DNA of 64,000 nt from Bacteroidota bacterium (GCA_018266755.1 JAFDZW010000001.1:521635-585634), one strand, 5' to 3'. Positions 17,676 through 26,448 are shown, counted from the first letter of the stretch. Notes: a model not told the origin generated them from the sequence alone. Made by a program: numbers and translations.

Positions 17676-18083
17676 ATGATGAAGCATTCTGTCATCCTGA
17701 TGGTGCTCGCCCTGGTGTTTCTTGCGAGCTGCTACTACGACAACGAGGCCTCGCTGTATCCGCCATCGTCGAATTCGATCGATACGACGGGCGGCGGCGG
17801 ATGCGATACGTCGAACGTTACCTATGCCGCAACGATCGCACCGCTCGTTTCGCAGCGATGCTTGCCCGCCTGTCATTCGGCAACGACCTTTGCCGCCAGC
17901 GGTGGCAATGTGAATCTCGATGGCTACAACAACATCAAGATCTATGCCGGCAATGGCCGCCTGCTCGGTGCGACCACGCACTCGCAAGGCTACGTCCCGA
18001 TGCCGAACGACAATACGACGCTCACGTCGTGTCAGGTCGCATACTTCCGTGTGTGGATTCGCGCAGGGTTTGCCAATAACTAA
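17676..18083 (+). CDS. Small cytochrome-like lipoprotein
   Basis: A 135-residue lipoprotein: signal MKHSVILMVLALVFLASC with the lipobox LASC. Residues 48-135 form one unit like those in the preceding gene (ATIAPLVSQRCLPACHSA, VNLDGYNNIKIYAGNGRLLG, YVPMPND). The heme-type motif is C-x3-C-H (CLPACH), again not the canonical C-x2-C-H. The MPND at the far end matches the MPRN and MPQQ of the neighbour. It starts 43 bases after the preceding stop. The two probably act together in the periplasm; the redox role is inference. Confidence 0.75.
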   Translation: MMKHSVILMVLALVFLASCYYDNEASLYPPSSNSIDTTGGGGCDTSNVTYAATIAPLVSQRCLPACHSATTFAASGGNVNLDGYNNIKIYAGNGRLLGATTHSQGYVPMPNDNTTLTSCQVAYFRVWIRAGFANN

Positions 18084-18092
18084 GGAGCCGGT

Positions 18093-18545
18093 ATGAAACG
18101 TATATGGAAGATCCTGATCGTCGTCGTCGTGCTTGGTGCCATCGGCGCAGGCTACGGCTACTACCAGTTCAGCCGTCCGAATAAAGATCTTGCAACGGCA
18201 CGGCCCGATGTTACCGTCACCGCTTCCGATCTTGTGAATGCCTACAGCGCCGACGAGACTGCCGCCACAGCTAAGTACGCGGCGAGGGATAAGGTAATTC
18301 TCGTGCGCGGAGTACTGAAGTCGATCGAACGCGATTCGGCAGGCACGGCGAGCCTGGTGCTCGACGGCGGCATGCCGACGTCGGTTGTCTCGTGCCAGCT
18401 TGCGCAGGCGCACATCGGCGATGCGCAGTGGGTGCATGCCGGTGACAGCGTCTCGGTGATCGGGTCGTGCAGCGGGTTCGAGAATCTCATCGACGTCCGG
18501 GTCGTCATGACCCGATGTGCCGTCGAACGTCCGCATGCCGAGTAG
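18093..18545 (+). CDS. Membrane-anchored OB-fold (tRNA_anti-like) protein
   Basis: A 150-residue protein with a good Shine-Dalgarno sequence (AAGGAG, five bases before the ATG). Residues 5-25 are a membrane anchor (WKILIVVVVLGAIGAGYGYY). The remainder resembles the small tRNA_anti-like OB-fold family: TASDLVNAYSADETAATAKY, then VILVRGVLKSI, then DSVSVIGSCSGFENLIDVRV. That family name comes from fold similarity and does not imply tRNA binding; these proteins face the periplasm. It starts 9 bases after the cytochrome-like gene and is followed by YceI, a grouping seen in other Bacteroidota (from memory). Confidence 0.72.
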   Translation: MKRIWKILIVVVVLGAIGAGYGYYQFSRPNKDLATARPDVTVTASDLVNAYSADETAATAKYAARDKVILVRGVLKSIERDSAGTASLVLDGGMPTSVVSCQLAQAHIGDAQWVHAGDSVSVIGSCSGFENLIDVRVVMTRCAVERPHAE

Positions 18546-18666
18546 GGGAAGATGAGAAATTGTTCATTTGTCGTGAGGATCAGCCTATCGAAGATCGATA
18601 CTATGTGTTTCTAGTGTTTATCATGCCGTGACCACATTGGTCATAGCAATTTTACGAATGACTACT

Positions 18667-19224
18667 ATGAACAGGATCCGGATCATCACGACCGCAGTGC
18701 TTGTCGTTTTGGCGTCGCAGGTGCTGGCGCAGGGCAAGTACTTTACAAAATCGGGCTACGTGCATTTTTATGCGTCGACTGCGGTCGAGAACATCGAAGC
18801 GAAAAACAACAAGGGTACATGCGTCCTCGATGCCAAGACCGGCGCCGTCGAGATGCAGATTCTGCTGAAGGCCTTCGAGTTCGAACGCGCACTGATGCAG
18901 GAGCACTTCAACGAGAACTACGTCGAGAGCGACAAATATCCGAAGTCTACCTTCAAAGGTTCGATCTCCAACATCGCATCGATCGACTTCTCGAAGGACG
19001 GGACGTATCCCGTCGAGATGAAGGGCACGCTCACCATTCACGGCGTAACGAAGAACATCACGCCGAAATCGAAGATCGTGATCAAAGGCGGCAAAGTAAA
19101 CGCGCTCACCTCGTTTACGATCTTGCTTGCCGACTACAATATCGAGATTCCGTCGGTCGTGGCCGATAAGATCTCGAAGACCGTGAAGATCGACGCCAAC
19201 ATGTGGCTGGACCCGCTGAAATGA
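18667..19224 (+). CDS. YceI-family periplasmic protein
   Basis: About 185 residues, with the start at 18667 (MNRIRIITTAVLVVLASQVLAQ, a signal peptide); an in-frame ATG at 18658 is the alternative. The mature part fits YceI, a lipocalin-like barrel that binds polyisoprenoid or amphiphilic molecules: SGYVHFYASTAVENIEAKN, then SDKYPKSTFKG, then GTLTIHGVTKNI and a closing KTVKIDANMWL. The stop overlaps the next start (ATGA at 19221-19224), so it is translationally coupled to the DUF5777 barrel gene. The neighbours suggest a role in an outer-membrane or periplasmic redox system, but the ligand is unknown. Confidence 0.85.
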   Translation: MNRIRIITTAVLVVLASQVLAQGKYFTKSGYVHFYASTAVENIEAKNNKGTCVLDAKTGAVEMQILLKAFEFERALMQEHFNENYVESDKYPKSTFKGSISNIASIDFSKDGTYPVEMKGTLTIHGVTKNITPKSKIVIKGGKVNALTSFTILLADYNIEIPSVVADKISKTVKIDANMWLDPLK

Positions 19225-20105
19225 AAACACGAATCGCACTCTTCGCCGCGCTGCTCCTGCTTGCGGCCACGACGACGCGCACCTTCGCTCAGGAAAGCGG
19301 AGACTTGTTAGATCTTGTGAAGGACACGACACAAGAGACCGAGTACGTCAATAATGCGTTCAAGTCGACACGTGTGATCAACGGACAGTCGATCGAAATG
19401 CTCGGCGCCGGAACGCTCGACTTCCGTATTCTTCATCGCTTCGGGGCGATCAAGACCGGGGTGGACGGCTTGTGGGGGCTCGACCAATCGACGATGCGTT
19501 TCAGCTTCGATTGGGTGCCGATCACGGACCTGCAGGTCGGTGTCGGACGTTCGACGGCCAACCGCGAATACGATGCACTCGTGAAATACCGTCTGTTGCA
19601 TCAATCCACTGGCGCCCGGAATATGCCGGTCTCGGTGGTGCTCGATGCGGGTGTAACGTGTTGGACAGGACCGTGGACCGATCCGACGCGGCCAAATTAC
19701 TTTTCGTCGCGCCTGTCGTACTATCAGCAAGTGCTCGTCGGTTCGAAACTCAGCGAAGACCTTTCGCTGCAAATCTCGCCGACGCTCATCCATCGTAATC
19801 TTGTGCCGACGGCCGGCGATCCGAACGATATCTTCGCGCTTGGCTTCGGCGGACGCTTCAAGCTGACGAATCGTATCGCGTTCGTCGTGGATTATTACCA
19901 CGCCTTCAACGGCATGGTGAAGGATCTCAACTACGATCCGCTATCGATCGGCTTCGATATCGAAACCGGCGGACACGTGTTCCAACTGCATATTACCAAT
20001 ACGAAGGGCATGAACGAACGAGCGTTCGTGACCGAAACGTATCAGAATTTCTTCAAAGGCGACATTCAGTTCGGCTTCAACATCAGCCGCGTGTTCCAGC
20101 TATAA
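19221..20105 (+). CDS. DUF5777-type outer-membrane beta-barrel protein
   Basis: The start is at the ATG at 19221, overlapping the YceI stop by four bases; 294 residues. A signal peptide (MKTRIALFAALLLLAATTTRTFA) precedes SGDLLDLV. The rest has many amphipathic strands with aromatic ends (TLDFRILHRFGAIKTG, MRFSFDWVPI, LQVGVGRS, NYFSSRLSYYQQVLVGSKL) and finishes with FNISRVFQL, whose terminal aromatic residues are typical of barrels inserted by BamA. Motifs match DUF5777 (TFDxRxxHRFG-like start, GLDQSTMRFS). It closes the cytochrome/OB-fold/YceI run and is probably its outer-membrane component. No terminator is visible except the partial palindrome at 20115. Confidence 0.8.
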   Translation: MKTRIALFAALLLLAATTTRTFAQESGDLLDLVKDTTQETEYVNNAFKSTRVINGQSIEMLGAGTLDFRILHRFGAIKTGVDGLWGLDQSTMRFSFDWVPITDLQVGVGRSTANREYDALVKYRLLHQSTGARNMPVSVVLDAGVTCWTGPWTDPTRPNYFSSRLSYYQQVLVGSKLSEDLSLQISPTLIHRNLVPTAGDPNDIFALGFGGRFKLTNRIAFVVDYYHAFNGMVKDLNYDPLSIGFDIETGGHVFQLHITNTKGMNERAFVTETYQNFFKGDIQFGFNISRVFQL

Positions 20106-20114
20106 CGAACGATA

Positions 20115-20163
20115 CGTCATTCCGAGCGCAGTGGGAAACCGCATTCCAACGCTCAGAATGACG
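20115..20163. repeat. Palindromic repeat family A, short degenerate copy 4
   Basis: CGTCATTCCGAGCGCAG on the left and CGCTCAGAATGACG on the right keep the outer arms only; the usual centre is missing. It sits between the convergent genes ending at 20105 (+) and 20175 (-) and could form a shared hairpin. Confidence 0.7.
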
Positions 20164-20174
20164 ACGCCGCTTGA

Positions 20175-20561
20175 TTAGAGCGATTCGATCACTCGTTTGA
20201 GCTTTGCTTGCACTTCGGTTGCGATCGGCATGAGCGACTCGTTCTCCACCGCTTGCATCGAGGCAATAGGATCGATCGCCGAGACTTCGATGCCTCCGTC
20301 GTCGTGCTGCTGAACGATGACCGAGCAGGGGAGCATGGTGCCGATTTTATCTTCCGCACTAATCGCCTTGTGCGCGTAGTGCGGATTGCAGGCGCCGAGA
20401 ATGCGGTAGTTGCGAAAATCGACATCCAGCTTCTTTTTCATCGTCGCCTTGACGTCGATATCTGTAAGAACGCCGAATCCCTCGGTTGCCAGCGCTTCGG
20501 TCACGCGGGTGATGGCTTCGTCGAATGAACACTGCAAGTTCTTGGTGAAATAGTAGGGCAT
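20175..20561 (-). CDS. DUF302-domain protein
   Basis: A 128-residue cytosolic protein matching DUF302: FDEAITRVTEALATEGFGVLTDIDVKATMKKKL (split here: FDEAITRVTEAL, then EGFGVLTDIDV), then YRILGACNPHYAHKA, then GTMLPCSVIV. The CNP-containing motif and the cysteine in LPCS are family hallmarks. The function of DUF302 is not established; links with sulfur or stress genes exist in some bacteria. GGAG lies four bases before the ATG. It is divergent from the TIR-protein gene, so the promoters of the two share about 100 bases. Confidence 0.87.
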   Translation of the reverse strand: MPYYFTKNLQCSFDEAITRVTEALATEGFGVLTDIDVKATMKKKLDVDFRNYRILGACNPHYAHKAISAEDKIGTMLPCSVIVQQHDDGGIEVSAIDPIASMQAVENESLMPIATEVQAKLKRVIESL

Positions 20562-20632
20562 AGTTCTCCGGTTGTTCGTTTCTCATTAGATGCGCCATCT
20601 GCGGAAACGATGCGGCCGGAGGAAGACTACCG

Positions 20633-20640
20633 TAAATTTG
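20633..20640 (+). promoter_or_regulatory. -7 box for the TIR-protein gene
   Basis: TAAATTTG is a perfect match to TAnnTTTG, 19 bases before the ATG at 20660, giving a very short leader. No TTG is found at the expected -33 distance. The same CGTAAATTTG occurs before purN (52667). Confidence 0.5.
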
Positions 20641-20659
20641 CCCTTCATTCTCAATTCGC

Positions 20660-22528
20660 ATGGCCGACGTATTCATCTCGTATTCTTCCGCCGATCACGA
20701 CGAGGCGCTCGCCTTGGCCGGACGGCTTCGTGCGGCCGGCTATACCGTTTGGATCGACGAATCCGCCATCGGCGCCGCGTCCAAATGGACAAAAGAGATC
20801 GTCCTTGGCATCGAGGAATGCAACGTGTTCATCCTCCTGATCAGCAAGCATTCGTTCGCGTCGCATAATGTGATCAAAGAATTGTCGCTTGCATCCGAGG
20901 CGAACAAGAGCATCGTTCCGGTGGACATCGAAGCGGTCGAGCTCACACACGATGTAAAGTACCAACTCGCGGGTATTCAGCGAGTCCCGTATTCCGATAG
21001 CGCCCGCATCATCGAAGCCGTCGGTCGCTTCCTGGTGCCGAAGGCACCAGTATCGAAGTGGAGCAAGCTGCGCAGCAGAATCCGCCTTGCGCCACGACTC
21101 AAGAAGAAGCTCGTGCGCACGGTCATCGTGCTTGCGTGCCTGATCGTCTTCGGAGAAGTATTCGATCTGCTGACGCCATCCGACCCGAAACATGCGGTGG
21201 CTGCGACGACGACGAAAAAGATGGTCGTCGTGCCGTTCCAGAGTTTGTCGTCGAACAAAGACGACGAGTTCTTTGCCGACGGGTTGACGACGGAGCTGAT
21301 TGCCACGTTGTCGCACCAGTCGGATCTCGACGTCGTCGACCGGCAAACGACGATGCAGCTTAAAGGCCGCAAGGACGATGTGAAGGAGATCGCGTCCGAT
21401 CTCGGCGTGCGCTATGTGGTCGATGGCACGGTGCGTAAGCAGGACAAAACCGTTCGCATCACCGCGGAGCTTGTCGATGTGCAAACCGGAAAGGTGACAA
21501 ACCTGGAGAACCTCGACGGCAACACCGACGATCTGCTTGAATTGCAGACGCGGTTGGCAATGACTATCGCATTTCAGTTGCAAGGGACGATCGGAGAGGG
21601 TAGCTTCCTCGACTCGACGACGATGCGCAATGCAACCTCGAAGCTGGAGGCATACACCGCACTTGCCGAAGGACTCAAGCATTTTACGCGAGTCACAACC
21701 GACGAGCAGCTCCAGCGCGGCTTCGCGTCGATGCAGGCGGCGTCGAAGATCGACCCCAAGTACGTCTATCCGTACTTCCTGAGTGCCGGAGGGTATCTCG
21801 CGCGATTCTCGGGCTTCACGCACGATCCGCGCGACTTGCAGAAGGCGGACTCCTTTGCACGGGTCTGTGTGCGTACGGATCCCAACTTCTTCGAAGCGTA
21901 TACGTTGCTCGTGCAGACGTCGCTGATCCGTTCGCAGTTCGACTCGGCAATCTATTTCGCTCAACGAATCGTCGCGCTGCAGCCAAAGCAAAGCACCGGG
22001 TATTCGTTGCTCGGCAGTACGTACTACAAACTCGGGAGGTTCGACCGCGCGGCGGAGAATCTCGAACAGGCGGTTCGCCTGAGCATCACCGATCTGCCCG
22101 ACTGGAGCACGCTCATCGATTGTTACGGGGCGCTCGGCGACACCGCACATCGCAACCAGCGTATCCACGATTCTAAGCCGCTCTACGATCTTTTCCTGCA
22201 ACGCTACCCAACTAACACGGCCGTGCGGCTGCAATACGCAGTAAACCTCGCTAACTTCGGCGACCGCGCGGGGACTCATGCGCAGATCGAACGCGTGCTC
22301 TCGGCAAGCAAGCTCGAGCCGACGGAGATCTACAACATTGCGTGCTGTTATGCGCTGCTCGGTGAAACGAACGAAGCGCTTGCGATGCTTCGTCGCTCAC
22401 TCGACGCAGGGTATGACGAGGGCGGAGATATCGCAACGGATCCGGACTTCGCAAAGATCAAGCACCTCGCCGAGTTCAAAGAACTCGCCGCGAAATTCGC
22501 CGCATCGAAAACTTCCGCCAAACGCTAA
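20660..22528 (+). CDS. TIR-domain membrane protein with TolB/FlgO-like and TPR domains
   Basis: A 622-residue protein. Residues 1-130 are a TIR domain (DVFISYSSADHDEALALAGR, YTVWIDE, NVFILLISKHSFASH) with the Glu expected at the NAD-cleavage site of catalytic TIRs (IKEL, E74). A basic patch precedes one membrane helix at about 153-172 (LVRTVIVLACLIVFGEVF). Residues about 185-310 match the FlgO/TolB N-terminal-like domain found in adenylate-cyclase-type sensors (VVVPFQSLSSNKDDEFFADGL, YVVDGTVRKQDKTVRITAEL). The rest is TPR helices (GYSLLGSTYYKLGRFDRAAENL, YNIACCYALLGETNEALAML). The TIR should be cytosolic and the TPR part periplasmic. It could be a signalling adaptor or an anti-phage NADase, but no defence partner lies beside it. 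Domain calls are good; the role is open. Confidence 0.85.
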   Translation: MADVFISYSSADHDEALALAGRLRAAGYTVWIDESAIGAASKWTKEIVLGIEECNVFILLISKHSFASHNVIKELSLASEANKSIVPVDIEAVELTHDVKYQLAGIQRVPYSDSARIIEAVGRFLVPKAPVSKWSKLRSRIRLAPRLKKKLVRTVIVLACLIVFGEVFDLLTPSDPKHAVAATTTKKMVVVPFQSLSSNKDDEFFADGLTTELIATLSHQSDLDVVDRQTTMQLKGRKDDVKEIASDLGVRYVVDGTVRKQDKTVRITAELVDVQTGKVTNLENLDGNTDDLLELQTRLAMTIAFQLQGTIGEGSFLDSTTMRNATSKLEAYTALAEGLKHFTRVTTDEQLQRGFASMQAASKIDPKYVYPYFLSAGGYLARFSGFTHDPRDLQKADSFARVCVRTDPNFFEAYTLLVQTSLIRSQFDSAIYFAQRIVALQPKQSTGYSLLGSTYYKLGRFDRAAENLEQAVRLSITDLPDWSTLIDCYGALGDTAHRNQRIHDSKPLYDLFLQRYPTNTAVRLQYAVNLANFGDRAGTHAQIERVLSASKLEPTEIYNIACCYALLGETNEALAMLRRSLDAGYDEGGDIATDPDFAKIKHLAEFKELAAKFAASKTSAKR

Positions 22529-22558
22529 GACCTCCGGCATTTCGGAGTGTAAGCAGAT

Positions 22559-22641
22559 GTCATTCTGAGCAACGCGAAGAATCCCTCGATTCAACGCAGT
22601 GAGGCTCCGCCGCAGAGATTCTTCGCGTTGCTCAGAATGAC
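22559..22641. repeat. Palindromic repeat family A, copy 5 (AACGCG arm variant)
   Basis: GTCATTCTGAGCAACGCG on the left and CGCGTTGCTCAGAATGAC on the right, with a GTGAGGCTCCGCCGC centre. Like copy 3 it carries the AACGCG variant on both arms. The rest of the 22529-22848 gap has a TACCTTG box at about 22826-22832, 16 bases before the ATG at 22849, which may be the helicase promoter. Confidence 0.85.
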
Positions 22642-22848
22642 GATTGGAATAGAGCCAAAACTGAGTCATTACCGCCGATTTGCGGCTGAATTACCTTGTC
22701 GGCATCGGTGTTATAGAAGCGTTGGGAATCTTGCTCTTTGTATTTTGCGGCAAGCGGAACAACCCGCATATTGGATCGGAAGCACGTTTGTCACGCCGCA
22801 TTCTCTCTGGTATGTACTCACACAATACCTTGACACAACACTGTTCTT

Positions 22849-24528
22849 ATGGGTTTTGAGGAATTACAAATAATCGAACCGATCCTGAAGGCGCTTCAGG
22901 AAGAAGGCTACAAACAACCGACGCCGATCCAGGCACAAGCCATCCCCATCGTACTGGAAGGCCACGATCTCCTGGGCATCGCCCAGACGGGCACCGGCAA
23001 GACCGCCGCATTCGCTATTCCGATATTGCAAAAGCTGCACGCCGTGCGGCCGCAGGGCAAAGAACGTCGCATCCGCGCACTCGTCGTTACGCCGACGCGC
23101 GAACTTGCGATCCAGATCGAAGAAAGCTTTCGGGCATACGGCCGGCACCTGCACCTTACGTGCACCGTCATCTTCGGCGGTGTCAACCAGAGTCGCCAGA
23201 TCGCTGCGTTGCGCAAGGGCGTGGATGTTGTGATCGCCACGCCTGGTCGCTTGCTGGATCTCTTCCAGCAGGGGCACATCTCGCTCGACGACATCCACAT
23301 GTTCGTCCTTGACGAGGCCGACCGCATGCTCGACATGGGCTTTCTGCCCGATGTGAAGAAGCTTGTTGCGCGCTTGCCGCAGAAACGGCAGTCGCTCTTC
23401 TTCTCGGCAACCATGCCGTACGTGATCTCGCAGCTTGCGCATCAGATTCTCGATCATCCGCAGCGTGTCGAAGTCACGCCGCCGTCGACCACGGTCGAGC
23501 GTATCGATCAGACGGTCTATTATATCGGGAAGCCGAAGAAGTCGCAGCTATTGATTCATCTTCTCGACGAGCTCAATATCGAATCGGCCCTCGTCTTCAC
23601 GCGCACGAAGCACGGGGCCGATGTGGTGACCCGCATTCTCAATCGCGCGAACATCGCCGCCGAAGCGATTCATTCGAACAAGACGCAGAACGCCCGACAG
23701 AAGGCGCTGACGGCGTTCAAAGCCGGGCGCATGCGCGTACTCGTCGCAACCGACATTGCCGCACGCGGCATCGACATCGACGATCTCGAGTACGTCTTCA
23801 ACTATGATATTCCCGATGTAGCGGAAACTTACGTGCACCGCATCGGCCGCACAGGTCGCGCAGGGGCGGCAGGAAAGGCGATTGCGTTTTGTTCGTCGGA
23901 CGAGCGCGATAACCTTCGCGCGATCGAGCGGTTGACGGGCAAGAAGATCGAGACCGTACCCGATCATCCGTTTGCGTCGAGCGACGTCCCGGCGCACCGA
24001 CCGGCAGTAGCAAAGACGCCGCCGAACGCCAGCGCCGATGTGGTCGCCGAACGCATGCGCGAACTGGCGAAGCACTCGCAGCAAGGCGGCGCCAAAGCGC
24101 CCACAGAACCTCGCGAACGCAAAGACCGCAGCGGCGGCGGCGAACAACGACAACGCGGCGGCAATGCGCGACGCGAGCGTCCGCCCGTTGAGCACGGTTC
24201 ACGCCGTCGAGAGATGACACGCGAACGCGAAGAGCGCATCCGGGGCGAGCATACTCCGCACGAAGGAGCAAAACCGCAACGTCGCGACAACGAACAGAAG
24301 CAGCACGAGCCGAAGTCGAATCGCCAGAACGATCATCGTCCGAAAAAGCAGGGCGAGCACACCGCTCGTAAACCGGCCGAACACAAACCGGTTCGCCGCG
24401 AACATGCCCACGAGCATTCCCAGGAACACAAGCACCCGACACACTCGCATCCGCATCAGGAGTCGGGAAAAGCAAAAAAGAAACGCGGCGGTTGGCTCGG
24501 CGGGATCTTCCGTCGGAAGAAAAAATAA
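22849..24528 (+). CDS. DEAD-box RNA helicase, RhlE type, with long basic tail
   Basis: 559 residues. All helicase motifs are present in order: the Q motif (GYKQPTPIQAQAIP), Walker A AQTGTGKT, motif Ia PTRELAIQ, DEAD near residue 152 (VLDEADRMLDMGF), SAT (FFSATMP), motif IV-like ALVFTRTKHGAD, VATDIAARGIDI and HRIGRTGRAG. It unwinds short RNA duplexes in ribosome assembly, mRNA decay or cold adaptation. From about residue 380 there is a disordered tail of some 180 residues, rich in Arg, Lys, Glu, His and Gln (HEHSQEHKHPTHSHPHQ) and ending GGWLGGIFRRKKK, probably for RNA binding. It sits 21 bases upstream of the ABC-F gene, so co-transcription is likely. Confidence 0.92.
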   Translation: MGFEELQIIEPILKALQEEGYKQPTPIQAQAIPIVLEGHDLLGIAQTGTGKTAAFAIPILQKLHAVRPQGKERRIRALVVTPTRELAIQIEESFRAYGRHLHLTCTVIFGGVNQSRQIAALRKGVDVVIATPGRLLDLFQQGHISLDDIHMFVLDEADRMLDMGFLPDVKKLVARLPQKRQSLFFSATMPYVISQLAHQILDHPQRVEVTPPSTTVERIDQTVYYIGKPKKSQLLIHLLDELNIESALVFTRTKHGADVVTRILNRANIAAEAIHSNKTQNARQKALTAFKAGRMRVLVATDIAARGIDIDDLEYVFNYDIPDVAETYVHRIGRTGRAGAAGKAIAFCSSDERDNLRAIERLTGKKIETVPDHPFASSDVPAHRPAVAKTPPNASADVVAERMRELAKHSQQGGAKAPTEPRERKDRSGGGEQRQRGGNARRERPPVEHGSRRREMTREREERIRGEHTPHEGAKPQRRDNEQKQHEPKSNRQNDHRPKKQGEHTARKPAEHKPVRREHAHEHSQEHKHPTHSHPHQESGKAKKKRGGWLGGIFRRKKK

Positions 24529-24549
24529 GACGCAGATCCCTTCGCGCAC

Positions 24550-26442
24550 ATGCCTGTTCTTTCGGTTAACAAAGTCAGCAAGGACTTTCGGTACAAGCCG
24601 CTCTTTAGCGACGTCACGTTCAGCATCGACTGGTCCGAACGACTCGGGCTCATCGGTACGAACGGCAGTGGCAAGAGTACGCTCATGCGAATCGTCTCCG
24701 GCGAAGTCATCCCCGATAGCGGCGAGGTCGTCGTTGCAGAGTCGAGCCACGTCGGATATCTGCCACAGAACCCGATCTTCGATCCCGAGCACACCGTGCT
24801 CGATGCGATCTTCTCGCGTAACTCCGAAGCGCTCTCGCTCATACACGATTACGAGCAGGCCTGCGAAGACCTGATTCATAGTCACGGCGATGCAGCAGTT
24901 ACGCGCCGTGTCACAGAACTTGCCGCCAAGCTCGACGCTGCCGGAGCATGGGACGTCGAGACGAATGCGAAGGTCATCCTTTCGAAACTTGGGATTACCG
25001 ATCTCACAGCCAAGATGGGGACGCTCAGCGGCGGTCAGCGCAAGCGCGTGGCCCTCGCTCATGCGCTCATCGTGCAACCCGATCTCTTGATGCTCGACGA
25101 GCCGACGAATCATCTCGATGCCGAGACGATCTCGTGGCTCGAACAATATCTGAAACGATACAGCGGCGCGCTCTTGCTCGTCACCCATGATCGTTACTTC
25201 CTCGATCGCGTCACCGATCACATCCTCGAAGTAGATCGCGGCACCACGCAGGTCTTCAACGGCAACTACCAGTATTACCTCGAACGCAAGGCAGAACAGG
25301 AAGAGCTGCGAAAGGTCGAAGGACAGAAACGCCGCTCGCTCGCAAAGCGCGAACTCGCGTGGCTCAAGCGCGGCGCCAAGGCCCGCACGACGAAGCAGAA
25401 GGCCCGCGTCGATCGCGCGACAGAGTTGATAAATACGCCGCAAGATCAGGAGAAGGAAGTGCTGGAGCTGAAGATCGCTCCGAGGAAGCTCGGTTCGAAG
25501 GTCGTTGATTTCGAAAAGGTGACCAAGTCGTTCGGCGATAAAGTTCTGCTCAAAGACTTCACATACTCGGTCACCAAAGGCGAACGCATCGGCATTATCG
25601 GTCCGAACGGTTCGGGGAAGACGACGCTGCTCGAGATGATCTCCGAGCGCATGAAGCCGACGAGCGGGAAGATCGAAGTCGGTTCGTCCGTCGTGATCGG
25701 ATACTACGATCAGGAAAGCCGCGACCTCAATGAGAACTCGCGCGTGATCGACTACATCAAAGAGATCGGCGAAAACCTGCCGACCGCCGACGGCGGGACG
25801 ATCTCCGCGAGCCAGATGCTCGAGCGATTTTTGTTCGCGCCGGAGATGCAGTACTCCGTCATCGGCAAGCTCTCGGGCGGCGAACGGCGCAGACTCTATC
25901 TGCTTCGCCTCTTGATGACAAATCCGAATGTGCTGCTCCTTGACGAGCCGACGAACGATCTCGACATCCCGACGCTCGTCGCGCTCGAAAGTTTTCTCGA
26001 TGATTTCGAAGGGACGCTTGTCGTCGTGAGCCACGACCGGTATTTCCTCGATCGCACGATCGATCACATTTTCCGCTTCGAAGGCGAAGGTCGCATTCGC
26101 GAATATCCCGGCGATTACTCTGCCTTCCTCGAAATCCGCGACCGTGAAGAACGCGAAGCTGAAGAGCATGCTCGGTCACAATCGAAGAAACAAGCGGCTT
26201 CGGCCACGCAAGAGCCTGCAAAGAAAGCCAAGCTCTCCTTTAAAGAGCAAAAGGAATTCGAGCAGTTGGAAAAAGATATTCCAACAGCAGAGGCACGCAA
26301 AGCAGAACTCGAGTCGCAGCTATCGAATGCCGGTTCCGATTACGAACTGATCCAAACGGTCTCGAACGAACTCGGCGCACTCAGCACTGCACTCGACGCC
26401 AAGGTCGAACGGTGGATGGAGTTGGCGGAGTTTGCGAAGTAA
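24550..26442 (+). CDS. ABC-F family ATPase
   Basis: 630 residues with two ABC ATPase cassettes and no membrane segment. Cassette 1: Walker A GTNGSGKST, signature LSGGQRKRVALAHAL, Walker B LLMLDEPTNHLD, H-loop VTHDRYF. Cassette 2: GPNGSGKTT, LSGGERRRLYLLRLL, VLLLDEPTNDLD, VSHDRYF. An Arg/Lys-rich linker (AKRELAWLKRGAKARTTKQK) joins them, and a C-terminal coiled coil (from about 545, FKEQKEFEQLEKDIPTAEAR) ends the protein, as in Uup. ABC-F proteins act on the ribosome (E-site gating, quality control, sometimes antibiotic protection). The coiled-coil tail favours an Uup-like housekeeping role. Confidence 0.92.
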   Translation: MPVLSVNKVSKDFRYKPLFSDVTFSIDWSERLGLIGTNGSGKSTLMRIVSGEVIPDSGEVVVAESSHVGYLPQNPIFDPEHTVLDAIFSRNSEALSLIHDYEQACEDLIHSHGDAAVTRRVTELAAKLDAAGAWDVETNAKVILSKLGITDLTAKMGTLSGGQRKRVALAHALIVQPDLLMLDEPTNHLDAETISWLEQYLKRYSGALLLVTHDRYFLDRVTDHILEVDRGTTQVFNGNYQYYLERKAEQEELRKVEGQKRRSLAKRELAWLKRGAKARTTKQKARVDRATELINTPQDQEKEVLELKIAPRKLGSKVVDFEKVTKSFGDKVLLKDFTYSVTKGERIGIIGPNGSGKTTLLEMISERMKPTSGKIEVGSSVVIGYYDQESRDLNENSRVIDYIKEIGENLPTADGGTISASQMLERFLFAPEMQYSVIGKLSGGERRRLYLLRLLMTNPNVLLLDEPTNDLDIPTLVALESFLDDFEGTLVVVSHDRYFLDRTIDHIFRFEGEGRIREYPGDYSAFLEIRDREEREAEEHARSQSKKQAASATQEPAKKAKLSFKEQKEFEQLEKDIPTAEARKAELESQLSNAGSDYELIQTVSNELGALSTALDAKVERWMELAEFAK

Positions 26443-26448
26443 TCCGAA

